Assembly: GCF_008369065.1 (NCBI RefSeq)
Contig: NZ_VDFC01000046.1
Location: 586,982 to 622,534, forward strand
DNA length: 35,553 nt
Source of the DNA: Streptomyces apricus
GTDB lineage: Bacteria > Actinomycetota > Actinomycetes > Streptomycetales > Streptomycetaceae
Reading direction: 5' to 3'
A program made the translations under genes and the position numbers. The notes under the pieces were generated by a model. It had not been told where the DNA came from. It ran no database searches and saw only the letters and a list, made by a program, of their open reading frames with translations. Positions 19,233 to 28,062 of the stretch are shown here, one piece after another. Numbering within the stretch: the first letter of the stretch is position 1; the number at the start of each line of letters is the position of its first letter.

Positions 19233-20723
19233 CTACCGGGAGAGCCGGTTGGCCGAGTGGACCGCCCGGAGCACCGCGGCCGCCTTGTTGCGGCACTCGG
19301 TGTCCTCGGCGACGGGGTCCGAGTCGGCGACGACCCCGGCGCCCGCCTGGACGTAGGCCGTGCCGTCGCGCAGCAGGGCCGTGCGGATGGCGATGGCGGT
19401 GTCGGAGTCGCCCGCGAAGTCGAGGTAGCCGACGCAGCCGCCGTACAGGCCGCGCCGCGAGGGTTCCAGTTCGTCGATGATCTGCATCGCGCGGGGCTTG
19501 GGGGCGCCGGAGAGGGTGCCCGCGGGGAAGCAGGCGGTGAGCACGTCGAAGGCCGTGCGCCCGGCCGCGACCCGGCCGGTGACCGTGGAGACGATGTGCA
19601 TCACGTGCGAGTAGCGCTCGATGGACATGAAGTCGACGACCTCCACGGAGCCGGGCTCGCAGACCCGTCCCAGGTCGTTGCGTCCCAGGTCGACGAGCAT
19701 CAGGTGCTCGGCGCGCTCCTTGGGGTCGCCGATCAGCTCGTCGGCGAGCGCCTGGTCCTCCTGGACGGTGGCGCCGCGCGGCCGGGTGCCCGCGATGGGG
19801 TGGACCATCGCCTGTCCGTCCTCGACCTTGACCAGGGCCTCCGGGGAGGAGCCCACGACGTCGAAGCCGTCGAAGCGGAAGAGGTACATGTACGGGGACG
19901 GGTTGGTGGCCCGCAGGACCCGGTACACGTCCAGCGCGCTCGCCGTGCACGGTGTCTCGAAGCGCTGGGAGGGGACGACCTGGAAGGCCTCGCCGGCCCG
20001 GATGCGTTCCTTGACGTCCTCGACGGCGGCCTGGTAGTCGGGGCCGCCCCACAGCGCGGTGTACTCGGGCAGCTCGGACGGCGGGAGGGTGGCCGGGGGC
20101 TGCGGGACGGGGCGCGAGAGGTCGGCCTCCATCGCGTCGAGGCGGGCCACGGCATCGTGGTAGGCCTCGTCGACGCCCGTGTCGAGGTCGTTGTGGTTGA
20201 TCGCGTTGGCGATCAGCAGGACCGAGCCGTCCCAGTGGTCCAGGACGGCGAGGTCGCTGGTGAGCAGCATGGTGAGCTCGGGCAGCTTCAGGTCGTCGCG
20301 CTCGCCGGGGCCGATCTTCTCCAGGCGGCGCACGATGTCGTAGCCGAGGTAGCCGACCATGCCGCCGGTGAACGGGGGCAGCGCCTGGTCCTCGGCCAGG
20401 TCGCGCGGCGTGTGCAGGGTCTCGATGGTGGCGCGCAGGGCGGCGAGGGGGTCGCCGTCGGTGGGGACCCCGACGGGCGGGGTGCCCTGCCAGTGCGCCC
20501 GGCCGTCGCGCTCGGTGAGGGTGGCGGCGGAGCGGACGCCCACGAAGGAGTAGCGGGACCAGGTGCGCCCGTTCTCCGCCGACTCCAGGAGGAAGGTGCC
20601 GGGGCGTTCGGCGGCGAGCTTGCGGTAGAGCGCGACGGGCGTGTCGCCGTCCACGAGGAGCTTGCGGCCGACGGGGATGACGCGCCGGTCGGTGGCCAGC
20701 TTGCGGAAGGTGTCGAGGTCCAT
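19233..20723 (-). CDS. trpE: Anthranilate synthase component I
   Basis: A 496-aa chorismate-utilising enzyme that makes anthranilate with ammonia delivered by TrpG (not in this window). FLLESAENGRTWSRYSFVG near residue 44 contains the LLES motif of the tryptophan feedback site. PIAGTRPRG and ERAEHLMLVDLGRNDLGRV are catalytic-domain motifs. CFPAGTLSGAPKPRAMQII and RGLYGGCVGY complete the chorismate and Mg sites. The ATG at 20723 is 11 bp after the hisI stop, so trpE is read as part of the hisI transcript. AAGG lies upstream of the start. It has no Trp-rich leader of its own in this context. Confidence 0.97.
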   Translation of the reverse strand: MDLDTFRKLATDRRVIPVGRKLLVDGDTPVALYRKLAAERPGTFLLESAENGRTWSRYSFVGVRSAATLTERDGRAHWQGTPPVGVPTDGDPLAALRATIETLHTPRDLAEDQALPPFTGGMVGYLGYDIVRRLEKIGPGERDDLKLPELTMLLTSDLAVLDHWDGSVLLIANAINHNDLDTGVDEAYHDAVARLDAMEADLSRPVPQPPATLPPSELPEYTALWGGPDYQAAVEDVKERIRAGEAFQVVPSQRFETPCTASALDVYRVLRATNPSPYMYLFRFDGFDVVGSSPEALVKVEDGQAMVHPIAGTRPRGATVQEDQALADELIGDPKERAEHLMLVDLGRNDLGRVCEPGSVEVVDFMSIERYSHVMHIVSTVTGRVAAGRTAFDVLTACFPAGTLSGAPKPRAMQIIDELEPSRRGLYGGCVGYLDFAGDSDTAIAIRTALLRDGTAYVQAGAGVVADSDPVAEDTECRNKAAAVLRAVHSANRLSR

Positions 20724-20734
20724 GGCCGCTGACC

Positions 20735-21163
20735 TTACTGATCCACGGCCGGTACGCCGGAACCGGCGCCCCCGGCGTCTCCGGTGTCCCCGGCGTCCTT
20801 GAGGAGCACGTCGGCGTCGAAGCAGGTGCGGTCGCCGGTGTGGCAGGCGGCGCCGACCTGGTCGACCTGGACGAGCACGGTGTCGGCGTCGCAGTCGAGC
20901 GCGACCGACTTGACCCACTGGAAGTGCCCGGAGGTGTCGCCCTTGACCCAGTACTCCTGACGGCTGCGCGACCAGTAGGTGCACCGGCCGGTCGTCAGGG
21001 TGCGGTGCAGCGCCTCGTCGTCCATCCAGCCGAGCATCAGCACCTCACCGGTGTCGTACTGCTGGGCGATGGCGGGGACGAGGCCGTCGGCGCTGCGCCG
21101 CAGGCGTGCCGCGATCTCGGGGTCCAGGCCGCTGGGCCTGCCGGGTGTGGGCGTGCTGGTCAT
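20735..21163 (-). CDS. hisI: Phosphoribosyl-AMP cyclohydrolase
   Basis: A 142-aa enzyme that opens the adenine ring of PR-AMP in histidine synthesis. It holds the cyclohydrolase domain only, with no HisE part. [20 protein letters not shown] is the signature. [12 protein letters not shown] supplies the Mg-binding DCDAD motif, and [12 protein letters not shown] the zinc Cys. The C-terminus has a Gly/Asp-rich tail ([12 protein letters not shown]). The ATG at 21163 follows GGGCGGC. It is separated from the other his genes by a plus-strand gene and is directly followed by trpE. Confidence 0.95.
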   Translation of the reverse strand: MTSTPTPGRPSGLDPEIAARLRRSADGLVPAIAQQYDTGEVLMLGWMDDEALHRTLTTGRCTYWSRSRQEYWVKGDTSGHFQWVKSVALDCDADTVLVQVDQVGAACHTGDRTCFDADVLLKDAGDTGDAGGAGSGVPAVDQ

Positions 21164-21292
21164 GCCGCCCATTGTGCCGCGCCGGACGGCCCCGCCCGGA
21201 CGGCGTCCACCGGCTGAGAGGGCGCGGCGGGCATCGGCCGGGGAACGGGAGAACGGTGGCCGGGAGAAGTGGGCGGACCGCGGGGACGGTCG

Positions 21293-21298
21293 TAGGCT
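21293..21298 (+). promoter_or_regulatory. Candidate -10 of a leaderless promoter
   Basis: TAGGCT lies 7 bp before the ATG at 21306, and no ribosome-binding site is seen. This is the usual picture for Streptomyces leaderless transcripts. The -35 region is weak. Confidence 0.45.
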
Positions 21299-21305
21299 GG
21301 CAGGC

Positions 21306-21941
21306 ATGTCGACCCATGCCAAGCGTGAACGACTTCTCCTCGCCGATCTGTTGGAGGCTGAGGGACCGGACGCCCCCACCCTGTGCGAGGGCTGGAACAC
21401 CCGTGACCTCGCCGCCCACGTCGTGGTCCGCGAGCGCCGCCCGGACGCGGCGGGCGGGCTCCTCGTCAAGCAGCTCGCGTCGCGCCTGGACCGGGTGACG
21501 GCGGAGTTCGCGTCGAAACCGTACGAGGAGCTGATCCAGCTCATCCGTACCGGGCCGCCGCGCTACTCGCCGTTCTCGCTCAAGCAGGTGGCCGAGGCGT
21601 CGAACACGATCGAGTTCTACGTCCACACGGAGGACGTGCGCCGCGCCCGGCCGGACTGGGTGCCCCGGGTGCTCGACCCGGTGTTCCAGGACGCCCTGTG
21701 GTCCCGGCTGGAACGGCTGGCCCGGCTGATGGGCCGCGGCGCGCCGACCGGCCTGGTCCTGCGCCGCCCGGACGGCCAGACGGCCGTCGCCCACCGGGGC
21801 ACCCCCGTGGTGACGGTGACGGGCGAGCCCTCCGAACTGGTCCTCTTCGCCCACGGCCGGCAGAACGTGGCGGACGTGGAGCTGGAGGGCGACAAGGACG
21901 CGATCGCCAGGATCCAGGAAACGAAGCAGCTGGGCCTGTAG
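21306..21941 (+). CDS. TIGR03085-family (DinB/MDMPI-like) metal-binding protein
   Basis: A 211-aa protein. The N-terminus, [37 protein letters not shown], is the first helix pair of the mycothiol-dependent maleylpyruvate isomerase/DinB fold, with the metal-ligand His in [21 protein letters not shown] (about 100-115) supplies the further His and Glu ligands. The C-terminal part ([16 protein letters not shown]) is the small domain seen in the family. Members probably act in mycothiol-linked chemistry, but no substrate can be named. It is the only plus-strand gene inside the his/trp block, divergent from hisI and convergent with hisF. Confidence 0.88.
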   Translation: MSTHAKRERLLLADLLEAEGPDAPTLCEGWNTRDLAAHVVVRERRPDAAGGLLVKQLASRLDRVTAEFASKPYEELIQLIRTGPPRYSPFSLKQVAEASNTIEFYVHTEDVRRARPDWVPRVLDPVFQDALWSRLERLARLMGRGAPTGLVLRRPDGQTAVAHRGTPVVTVTGEPSELVLFAHGRQNVADVELEGDKDAIARIQETKQLGL

Positions 21942-21952
21942 ACCCGGCCCGG

Positions 21953-21984
21953 GGCCGCCCGCCCCCGGAGGGGCACGGGCGGCC
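21953..21984. terminator. Bidirectional hairpin between TIGR03085 gene and hisF
   Basis: GGCCGCCCG (21953-21961) pairs with CGGGCGGCC (21976-21984), and CCCC-GGAG-type pairs extend the stem inside. It lies 12 bp past one stop and 27 bp past the other, so it can end both transcripts. Confidence 0.75.
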
Positions 21985-22010
21985 GGTACGGCGTCAGCCG
22001 GAAGGGCAGG

Positions 22011-22766
22011 TCACCGTACGGGGTGGCCCGCCCTGCGCAGTTCCTGTTTCACCTGGCCGATGCGCAGGTCGCCGAAGTGGAAGACCGAGGCGGCCAGGAC
22101 CGCGTCCGCGCCCGCGGTGACCGCCGGCGGGAAGTCGGCGAGGCTGCCCGCACCGCCGGAGGCGATGACCGGCACCGTGACGTGCTTGCGCACGGCCCGG
22201 ATCATCTCCAGGTCGTAGCCGTCCTTGGTGCCGTCGGCGTCCATCGAGTTGAGCAGGATCTCGCCCGCGCCCAGCTCGGCGGCCCGGTGCGCCCACTCGA
22301 CGGCGTCGATGCCGGTGCCCTTGCGGCCGCCGTGGGTGGTGACCTCGAAGGTCCCGGCGTCCGTGCGGCGGGCGTCCACCGACAGGACCAGCACCTGGCG
22401 CCCGAAGCGCTCCGCGATCTCGCGGATCAGGTCGGGGCGCGCGATGGCGGCGGTGTTCACGCCGACCTTGTCGGCGCCGGCCCGCAGCAGCTTGTCGACG
22501 TCCTCGCCGGTGCGCACGCCGCCGCCCACGGTGAGCGGGATGAACACCTGCTCGGCGGTGCGGCGCACCACGTCGTAGGTGGTCTCCCGGTTCCCGGAGG
22601 AGGCGGTGATGTCCAGGAACGTCAGCTCGTCGGCGCCCTCGGCGTCGTACACCTTGGCCATCTCGACGGGGTCGCCCGCGTCGCGCAGGTTCTGGAAGTT
22701 GACGCCCTTGACGACCCGGCCGTTGTCGACGTCCAGGCAGGGGATGACGCGTACGGCGAGGGTCAT
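22011..22766 (-). CDS. hisF: Imidazole glycerol phosphate synthase cyclase subunit
   Basis: A 251-aa TIM-barrel enzyme. It uses ammonia from HisH to convert PRFAR to IGP and [21 protein letters not shown] near the N-terminus contains the first catalytic Asp (Asp12), and [11 protein letters not shown] the second. [21 protein letters not shown] and [11 protein letters not shown] are the phosphate sites. The ATG (22766) overlaps the stop of the RidA-like gene by four bases. It is the last gene of the hisDCB-to-hisF run and is followed by a shared hairpin. Confidence 0.97.
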   Translation of the reverse strand: MTLAVRVIPCLDVDNGRVVKGVNFQNLRDAGDPVEMAKVYDAEGADELTFLDITASSGNRETTYDVVRRTAEQVFIPLTVGGGVRTGEDVDKLLRAGADKVGVNTAAIARPDLIREIAERFGRQVLVLSVDARRTDAGTFEVTTHGGRKGTGIDAVEWAHRAAELGAGEILLNSMDADGTKDGYDLEMIRAVRKHVTVPVIASGGAGSLADFPPAVTAGADAVLAASVFHFGDLRIGQVKQELRRAGHPVR

Positions 22767-23173
22767 GACGCGGGTGCCTCAGGCTGCGGCTCCCGGTACG
22801 CCTCGACCTCGACCTCGACGACCAGGCCGGGGTCCACGAAGCCGGAGACGATGACCAGGGACGAGGCGGGCCGGACCGCGTCGAAGAACTCCTTGTGGGC
22901 GCGGCCGACGTCCTCCACGTCCCGGGCGTGCGTGAGGTACATCCGGGTGCGCACGACGTGCTCGCGGCCCAGGCCCAGCTGCTCCAGGGCCGACAGGGCC
23001 ACGCCGAAGGAGTTGACGGCCTGCTCGTACGGGTCGCCCTGGGCGATCTCGCCGTCCACCACGGAGGTGCAGCCGGAGACCAGCACCAGGCCGTTGGGCA
23101 GCTCCACCGCGCGGGAGTAGCCGAAGGCGTCCTCCCAGGGGGCGCCGGTCGTGACGCGTCGCACGGCGCTCAT
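22763..23173 (-). CDS. RidA-family (YjgF/YER057c) protein inside the his operon
   Basis: A 136-aa protein. [24 protein letters not shown] is the start of the RidA fold, [23 protein letters not shown] the central helix region, and [25 protein letters not shown] the C-terminal strand block. The family hydrolyses reactive enamine/imine intermediates, but the active-site Arg of true RidA (R105 in Salmonella, within a P.R block) is not obvious here: the region reads [10 protein letters not shown]. It may therefore belong to a divergent Rid subfamily. It overlaps both priA and hisF by four bases (ATGA), so it is translated with them. Confidence 0.88.
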   Translation of the reverse strand: MSAVRRVTTGAPWEDAFGYSRAVELPNGLVLVSGCTSVVDGEIAQGDPYEQAVNSFGVALSALEQLGLGREHVVRTRMYLTHARDVEDVGRAHKEFFDAVRPASSLVIVSGFVDPGLVVEVEVEAYREPQPEAPAS

Positions 23174-23895
23174 GCGGACACCGCCGCGAGCGCCTCTTCC
23201 AGCGTGAACGCCTCGGCGTACAGCGCCTTGCCGACGATCGAGCCCTCGACGCCGAGGGGGACGAGCTCGGCGATGGCGCGCAGGTCGTCCAGCGAGGACA
23301 CCCCGCCGGAGGCCACCACGGGCCGGTCGGTCGCCGCGCAGACGTTCCTCAGGAGCTCCAGGTTGGGGCCCTGGAGGGTGCCGTCCTTGGCGATGTCGGT
23401 GACGACGTAGCGCGCGCAGCCCTCCTTGTTCAGGCGCTCCAGCGTCTCGTAGAGGTCGCCGCCGTCGCGGGTCCAGCCGCGGCCGCGCAGGGTGGTGCCG
23501 CGGACGTCGAGGCCGACCGCGATCTTGTCGCCGTGCTCGGCGATGACCTCGGCGACCCACTCGGGGGTCTCCAGGGCCGCGGTGCCGAGGTTGACGCGGG
23601 TGCAGCCGGTGGCGAGGGCCGCGGCGAGCGTGTCGTCGTCGCGGATGCCGCCGGACAGCTCCACCTTGATGTCCATGGCGCCGGCCACCTCGGCGATCAG
23701 CGCGCGGTTGTCGCCCGTGCCGAACGCGGCGTCCAGGTCCACCAGGTGCAGCCACTCGGCGCCCGACCGCTGCCAGGCGAGGGCCGCCTCCAGCGGGGAA
23801 CCGTAGGACGTCTCCGTGCCGGACTCGCCGTGCACGAGCCGGACGGCCTGGCCGTCGCGGACGTCGACGGCGGGGAGGAGTTCGAGCTTGGCCAT
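23170..23895 (-). CDS. priA: Bifunctional ProFAR/PRA isomerase PriA (HisA and TrpF activities)
   Basis: A 241-aa TIM barrel that isomerises ProFAR in histidine synthesis and, in actinobacteria, also PRA in tryptophan synthesis. [19 protein letters not shown] holds the first catalytic Asp (Asp11). [15 protein letters not shown] has the features reported for PriA, and [14 protein letters not shown] the second catalytic Asp. [10 protein letters not shown] and [13 protein letters not shown] are the phosphate sites. No trpF is seen in the trp genes nearby, in agreement with dual function. The ATG (23895) is 3 bp after the hisH stop, and its own stop overlaps the RidA-like gene by four bases. Confidence 0.95.
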   Translation of the reverse strand: MAKLELLPAVDVRDGQAVRLVHGESGTETSYGSPLEAALAWQRSGAEWLHLVDLDAAFGTGDNRALIAEVAGAMDIKVELSGGIRDDDTLAAALATGCTRVNLGTAALETPEWVAEVIAEHGDKIAVGLDVRGTTLRGRGWTRDGGDLYETLERLNKEGCARYVVTDIAKDGTLQGPNLELLRNVCAATDRPVVASGGVSSLDDLRAIAELVPLGVEGSIVGKALYAEAFTLEEALAAVSA

Positions 23896-23898
23896 GGT

Positions 23899-24552
23899 CT
23901 ACAGGGTTCCGATCCAGTTGGTGAGCAGCTGGGCTCCGGCGTCGCCGGACTTCTCGGGGTGGAACTGGGTGGCCCACAGGGCGCCGTTCTCGACGGCCGC
24001 CACGAAGGGCTTGCCGTGCGTGGACCAGGTGACGAGCGGTGCGCGCAGCGCCGGGTTCGCGGTCTCCAGGGACCAGTCGTGGACGGCGTAGGAGTGCACG
24101 AAGTAGAAGCGCGCGTCGTCGTCGAGGCCGGCGAAGAGCTCCGAGCCGGCCGGGGCCTCGACGGTGTTCCAGCCCATGTGGGGCACGACGTCGGCCTGCA
24201 GCGGCTCGACCGAGCCGGGCCACTCGTCGAGGCCCTCGGTCTCGACGCCGTGCTCGATGCCGCGCTCGAAGAGGATCTGCATGCCGACGCAGATGCCCAT
24301 GACCGGGCGGCCGCCGGCGAGGCGGCGGCCGACGATCCAGTCGCCGCGCGCGTCGCGCAGGCCCTTCATGCAGGCGGCGAAGGCACCGACGCCCGGCACC
24401 AGCAGTCCGTCGGCGTTCATGGCCTTGTCGAAGTCACGGGTGATCTCGACGTCGGCGCCGGTGCGCGCCAGGGCGCGCTCGGCGGACCGGACGTTGCCGA
24501 AGCCGTAGTCGAAGACCACGACGCGCTTCGAAGCAGCGGAAGAAGTACTCAA
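23899..24552 (-). CDS. hisH: Imidazole glycerol phosphate synthase glutaminase subunit
   Basis: A 217-aa class I glutamine amidotransferase that feeds ammonia to HisF. The triad is Cys88 in MGICVGMQ, His198 and Glu200 in [22 protein letters not shown] near residue 11 and PHMGWNTV are HisH motifs. The start is taken as TTG (24552). GGAGG lies 7 bp upstream, and the TTG shares four bases (TTGA) with the stop of the preceding 54-aa gene, the same coupling as its neighbours. An in-frame GTG at 24558 would add two residues but leaves only one base after GGAGG. Confidence 0.95.
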   Translation of the reverse strand: MSTSSAASKRVVVFDYGFGNVRSAERALARTGADVEITRDFDKAMNADGLLVPGVGAFAACMKGLRDARGDWIVGRRLAGGRPVMGICVGMQILFERGIEHGVETEGLDEWPGSVEPLQADVVPHMGWNTVEAPAGSELFAGLDDDARFYFVHSYAVHDWSLETANPALRAPLVTWSTHGKPFVAAVENGALWATQFHPEKSGDAGAQLLTNWIGTL

Positions 24553-24713
24553 TTCCACACCTCCAGCCTCAGGACACCCGCCACGAGGCACATCGCCGCG
24601 CCGATCGACAGCAGGACGATCAGGCTCTTGGGCATCTGTTGCTTGACGAAGGAGTAGACCCCGCCGAGCAGGAAGAGCCCGACGACGATCAGTACGGTGG
24701 ACAGGCCGCTCAT
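24549..24713 (-). CDS. Small membrane protein between hisB and hisH, 54 aa
   Basis: It starts [21 protein letters not shown] at ATG 24713 and ends VLRLEVWN at TGA (24551-24549). Two hydrophobic helices (about 4-21 and 29-48) are joined by a short basic loop (KQQMPKS), giving a helical hairpin. It begins 4 bp after the hisB stop and overlaps the hisH start, so it is an integral part of the his operon. The family is not recognised beyond other Streptomyces hypothetical proteins. Whether it has a role in histidine synthesis or only shares the transcript cannot be told. Confidence 0.8.
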   Translation of the reverse strand: MSGLSTVLIVVGLFLLGGVYSFVKQQMPKSLIVLLSIGAAMCLVAGVLRLEVWN

Positions 24714-24717
24714 GGGG

Positions 24718-25311
24718 TTACAGCGCGCCCTTCGTGGAGGGGAGGATGCCCGCCGCGCGCGGGTCACGCTCGGAGGCGTACCGCAGGGCCCGCGCGAGCG
24801 CCTTGAACTGGCACTCCACGATGTGGTGGGCGTTGCGCCCGTACGGCACGTGCACGTGCAGGGCGATCTGCGCCTGGGCGACGAAGGACTCCAGGATGTG
24901 CCGGGTCATCGTCGTGTCGTACTCGCCGATCATCGGCGCCATCTTCTCGGGCTCGTTGTGCACGAGGTAGGGGCGCCCGGAGAGGTCGACGGTCACCTGG
25001 GCGAGCGACTCGTCCAGCGGGACGGTGCAGTTGCCGAAGCGGTAGATACCGACCTTGTCGCCGAGCGCCTGCTTGAAGGCGGCGCCGAGCGCGAGGGCGG
25101 TGTCCTCGATGGTGTGGTGCGAGTCGATGTGCAGGTCGCCCTCGGTCTTCACGGTCAGGTCGAACAGACCGTGCCGGCCGAGCTGGTCGAGCATGTGGTC
25201 GTAGAAGCCGACGCCTGTCGACACATCGACCTTTCCGCTGCCGTCGAGGTCTATCTCGACGACGACGGAGGTCTCCTTGGTGTTCCGTTCGACACGGCCT
25301 ACGCGGCTCAT
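24718..25311 (-). CDS. hisB: Imidazoleglycerol-phosphate dehydratase
   Basis: A 197-aa single-domain enzyme that converts IGP to imidazole acetol phosphate. The His-rich metal motifs are [30 protein letters not shown] and [20 protein letters not shown]. There is no N-terminal phosphatase domain, so histidinol-phosphate phosphatase must be encoded elsewhere. The ATG (25311) overlaps the hisC stop by four bases. Confidence 0.97.
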   Translation of the reverse strand: MSRVGRVERNTKETSVVVEIDLDGSGKVDVSTGVGFYDHMLDQLGRHGLFDLTVKTEGDLHIDSHHTIEDTALALGAAFKQALGDKVGIYRFGNCTVPLDESLAQVTVDLSGRPYLVHNEPEKMAPMIGEYDTTMTRHILESFVAQAQIALHVHVPYGRNAHHIVECQFKALARALRYASERDPRAAGILPSTKGAL

Positions 25312-26531
25312 GTGTTCTGCTCCTTCGGGGGTGCGGGGGTGGCCCCCACGGTTGTCGGCGATTCTCGCGGCACGTCGCGCGGCAGCTCACGGACCGCGTC
25401 GAGGAAGGCGTCGTTCTCGGCGGGGGTGCCGGCGGTGACCCGCAGCCAGCCGGGGACGCCGTTGTCCCGGACGAGGACGCCCCGGTCGAGGATGCGCCGC
25501 CAGGCCTCGTGCGAGCCCTGCGCGCCGTCGAACCGGCCGAACTGGACGAAGTTGGCGTCGGACTCGGTCACCTCGAAGCCCAGGGCGCGCAGCTCGCCGA
25601 CCAGGCGGTCACGCTCGGTCTTCAGCTGTTCGACGTAACCGAGCAGCGTGTCGGTGTGTTCCAGGGCGGCCAGCGCGGTCGCCTGGGTGACGGCCGACAG
25701 GTGGTACGGCAGGCGTACGAGCTGGACGGCGTCCACGACCGCGGGGTGCGCGGCGAGGTAGCCCAGGCGCAGCCCGGCGGCGCCGAACGCCTTCGACATG
25801 GTGCGCGAGACGACGAGATTCGGCCGACCTTCGAGCAGCGGCAGCAGTGACTGTCCGTGACTGAACTCGACGTAGGCCTCGTCGACGACGACCATCGCGC
25901 CGCCCGTCGCGGCCCTGGCGGCCTGCGCCGCCTCGTACAGGGCGAGGACGGTCCCGGCGGGGACGGCGTTGCCCGTGGGGTTGTTGGGGGTGGTGACGAA
26001 CACGACGTGGGGGGCGTGCTCGGTGACCGCCGCGACGGCGGCGGCGCGGTCGATCGTGAAGTCCGCCTCGCGCGGCCCGGAGATCCAGCCCGTGCCGGTG
26101 CCGCGCGCGATCAGCGCGTGCATCGAGTACGAGGGCTCGAAGCCGATGGCGGTGCGGCCGGGTCCGGCGAAGGTCTGCAGCAGCTGCTGGATGACCTCGT
26201 TGGAGCCGTTGGCGGCCCAGACGTTCTCGACGCCGACCACGTGCCCGCCGGTCTTCGTCAGGTAGGCGGCCAGCTCGGAGCGCAGCTCCACCGCGTCCCG
26301 GTCGGGGTAGCGGTTGAGGCGGCGGGCCGCCTCGCGCACCCGCTCCGCGATGCGCTCGACGAGCGGCTCGGGCAGCGGGTACGGGTTCTCGTTGGTGTTG
26401 AGCCGTACGGGGACGTCGAGCTGCGGCGCGCCGTACGGGGACTTCCCGCGCAGCTCGTCGCGCACGGGGAGGTCGTCGATCCCGAAGGAGGCGCCGGAGG
26501 GGGTGCCCGGGGGCATGCCGGAGGAGCTCAC
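25308..26531 (-). CDS. hisC: Histidinol-phosphate aminotransferase
   Basis: A 407-aa PLP enzyme of fold type I. It transfers the amino group of glutamate to imidazole acetol phosphate. [14 protein letters not shown] and [20 protein letters not shown] are N-terminal substrate and PLP blocks. TTPNNPTGN and [10 protein letters not shown] contact PLP, and [16 protein letters not shown] contains the Schiff-base Lys. [19 protein letters not shown] is the C-terminal Arg motif. The start GTG (26531) shares GTGA with the hisD stop. The C-terminus carries a Pro/Thr-rich tail before the hisB overlap. Confidence 0.97.
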   Translation of the reverse strand: MSSSGMPPGTPSGASFGIDDLPVRDELRGKSPYGAPQLDVPVRLNTNENPYPLPEPLVERIAERVREAARRLNRYPDRDAVELRSELAAYLTKTGGHVVGVENVWAANGSNEVIQQLLQTFAGPGRTAIGFEPSYSMHALIARGTGTGWISGPREADFTIDRAAAVAAVTEHAPHVVFVTTPNNPTGNAVPAGTVLALYEAAQAARAATGGAMVVVDEAYVEFSHGQSLLPLLEGRPNLVVSRTMSKAFGAAGLRLGYLAAHPAVVDAVQLVRLPYHLSAVTQATALAALEHTDTLLGYVEQLKTERDRLVGELRALGFEVTESDANFVQFGRFDGAQGSHEAWRRILDRGVLVRDNGVPGWLRVTAGTPAENDAFLDAVRELPRDVPRESPTTVGATPAPPKEQNT

Positions 26532-27850
26532 TGGCCGGGCACCTTCCAGCCGAAGCGGGCCTTGACCGCGGCCCCGTGCGCGGGCAGGTCCTCCGCCTCG
26601 GCGAGGGTCACCACGTGGTGGGCGACGTCGGCGAGGGCGTCGCGGGTGTAGTCGACGAGGTGGATGCCGCGCAGGAAGGACTGGACCGACAGGCCCGAGG
26701 AGTGGCAGGCGCAGCCGCCGGTCGGCAGCACGTGGTTGGAGCCGGCCGCGTAGTCGCCCAGCGACACGGGCGCCCAGGGGCCGACGAAGACCGCGCCGGC
26801 GTTCCTGACCCGGTCGGCCACCGCGCGCGCGTCGGCCGTCTGGATCTCCAGGTGCTCGGCGCCGTACGCGTCGACGACCCGCAGGCCCTCCTCCACGCCG
26901 TCGACCAGCACGATCGCGGACTGCCTGCCGTTCAGCGCGGGGACGATCCGGTCCTCGACGTGCTTGGTGGCGGCGACCTGCGGCTCCAGCTCCTTGGCGA
27001 CCGCGTCGGCCAGCGCGACCGAGTCGGTGACCAGGACGGCCGCCGCGAGCGGGTCGTGCTCGGCCTGGCTGATCAGGTCGGAGGCGACGTGCACCGGGTC
27101 GGCGGTGTCGTCGGCGAGGATCGCGATCTCGGTCGGGCCGGCCTCGGCGTCGATGCCGATCCGGCCGGCGAAGTAGCGCTTGGCGGCGGCGACCCAGATG
27201 TTGCCGGGGCCGGTGACCATGGTGGCGGGCGGGCAGGACTCGGTGCCGTACGCGAACATCGCCACGGCGGTCGCGCCGCCGGCCGCGTACACCTCGTCGA
27301 CGCCGAGCAGCGCGCAGGCGGCGAGGATCGTCGGGTGCGGCAGGCCGCCGAAGTCGGCCTGGGCGGGCGAGGCGAGCGCGATCGACTCGACACCGGCCTC
27401 CTGGGCCGGGACCACGTTCATGATCACGGACGAGGGGTAGACCGACCGGCCGCCGGGCGCGTACAGGCCCACGCGGTCCACGGGCACCCACTTCTCGGTG
27501 ACCGTGCCGCCGGGGACCACCTGGGTGGTGTGCGGGGTGCGGCGCTGCTCGCGGTGGACGGTGCGGGCCCGGCGGATCGACTCCTCCAGGGCCGCGCGGA
27601 CGGCTCCGTCCAGCTGGTCGAGCGCGTCCGTGAGGGCCTGGGCCGGAACCCGTACGGACTCCAGGCGCACGCCGTCGAAGCGCTCCGCGTAGTCGATCAG
27701 CGCCGCGTCGCCCCGATGGTGCACGGCCTCGCAGATCGGCCGCACCTTCTCCAGGGCGGCCGAGACGTCGAAGTCGGCTCGGGGCAGCAGGTCGCGCAGG
27801 GCGGGGCCCTCGGGGAGGGCGTCGCCGCGCAGATCGATTCGGGAGATCAC
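26528..27850 (-). CDS. hisD: Histidinol dehydrogenase
   Basis: A 440-aa NAD- and zinc-dependent enzyme that oxidises histidinol to histidine in two steps. [34 protein letters not shown] and [18 protein letters not shown] are family blocks that include substrate and metal contacts; [20 protein letters not shown] follows the usual order. The start GTG (27850), giving [10 protein letters not shown], matches the family N-terminus; the frame stays open to 27946 without sense. It heads the his run. A 19-bp perfect palindrome sits 41-59 bp upstream and is the likely control site. Confidence 0.97.
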   Translation of the reverse strand: MISRIDLRGDALPEGPALRDLLPRADFDVSAALEKVRPICEAVHHRGDAALIDYAERFDGVRLESVRVPAQALTDALDQLDGAVRAALEESIRRARTVHREQRRTPHTTQVVPGGTVTEKWVPVDRVGLYAPGGRSVYPSSVIMNVVPAQEAGVESIALASPAQADFGGLPHPTILAACALLGVDEVYAAGGATAVAMFAYGTESCPPATMVTGPGNIWVAAAKRYFAGRIGIDAEAGPTEIAILADDTADPVHVASDLISQAEHDPLAAAVLVTDSVALADAVAKELEPQVAATKHVEDRIVPALNGRQSAIVLVDGVEEGLRVVDAYGAEHLEIQTADARAVADRVRNAGAVFVGPWAPVSLGDYAAGSNHVLPTGGCACHSSGLSVQSFLRGIHLVDYTRDALADVAHHVVTLAEAEDLPAHGAAVKARFGWKVPGQ

Positions 27851-27890
27851 ACGACCAATTCTCTCAGACGGCCGCCGGGCGCCGGACGGC

Positions 27891-27909
27891 CGTATCAATC
27901 GTTGATACG
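27891..27909. promoter_or_regulatory. Candidate his-operon operator
   Basis: CGTATCAA-TCG-TTGATACG is a perfect palindrome with 8-bp arms, 41-59 bp ahead of the hisD start and 154-172 bp ahead of the divergent gene at 28063. Its place fits a repressor site over the hisD promoter. Confidence 0.6.
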
Positions 27910-28062
27910 CACCGTGCCGACCGGTCGGGCCATGGCTCGATTTCACCCTTGACGGTCACGCAGAGCAACCTTCGTCACTCTGAGTTTTCAGCCGGTCGCG
28001 CAGCGGGCATCACCTGAACGGCTGCATCCGACCCACGAGTAGCAGAGGAGGGGGAGGAAGCC

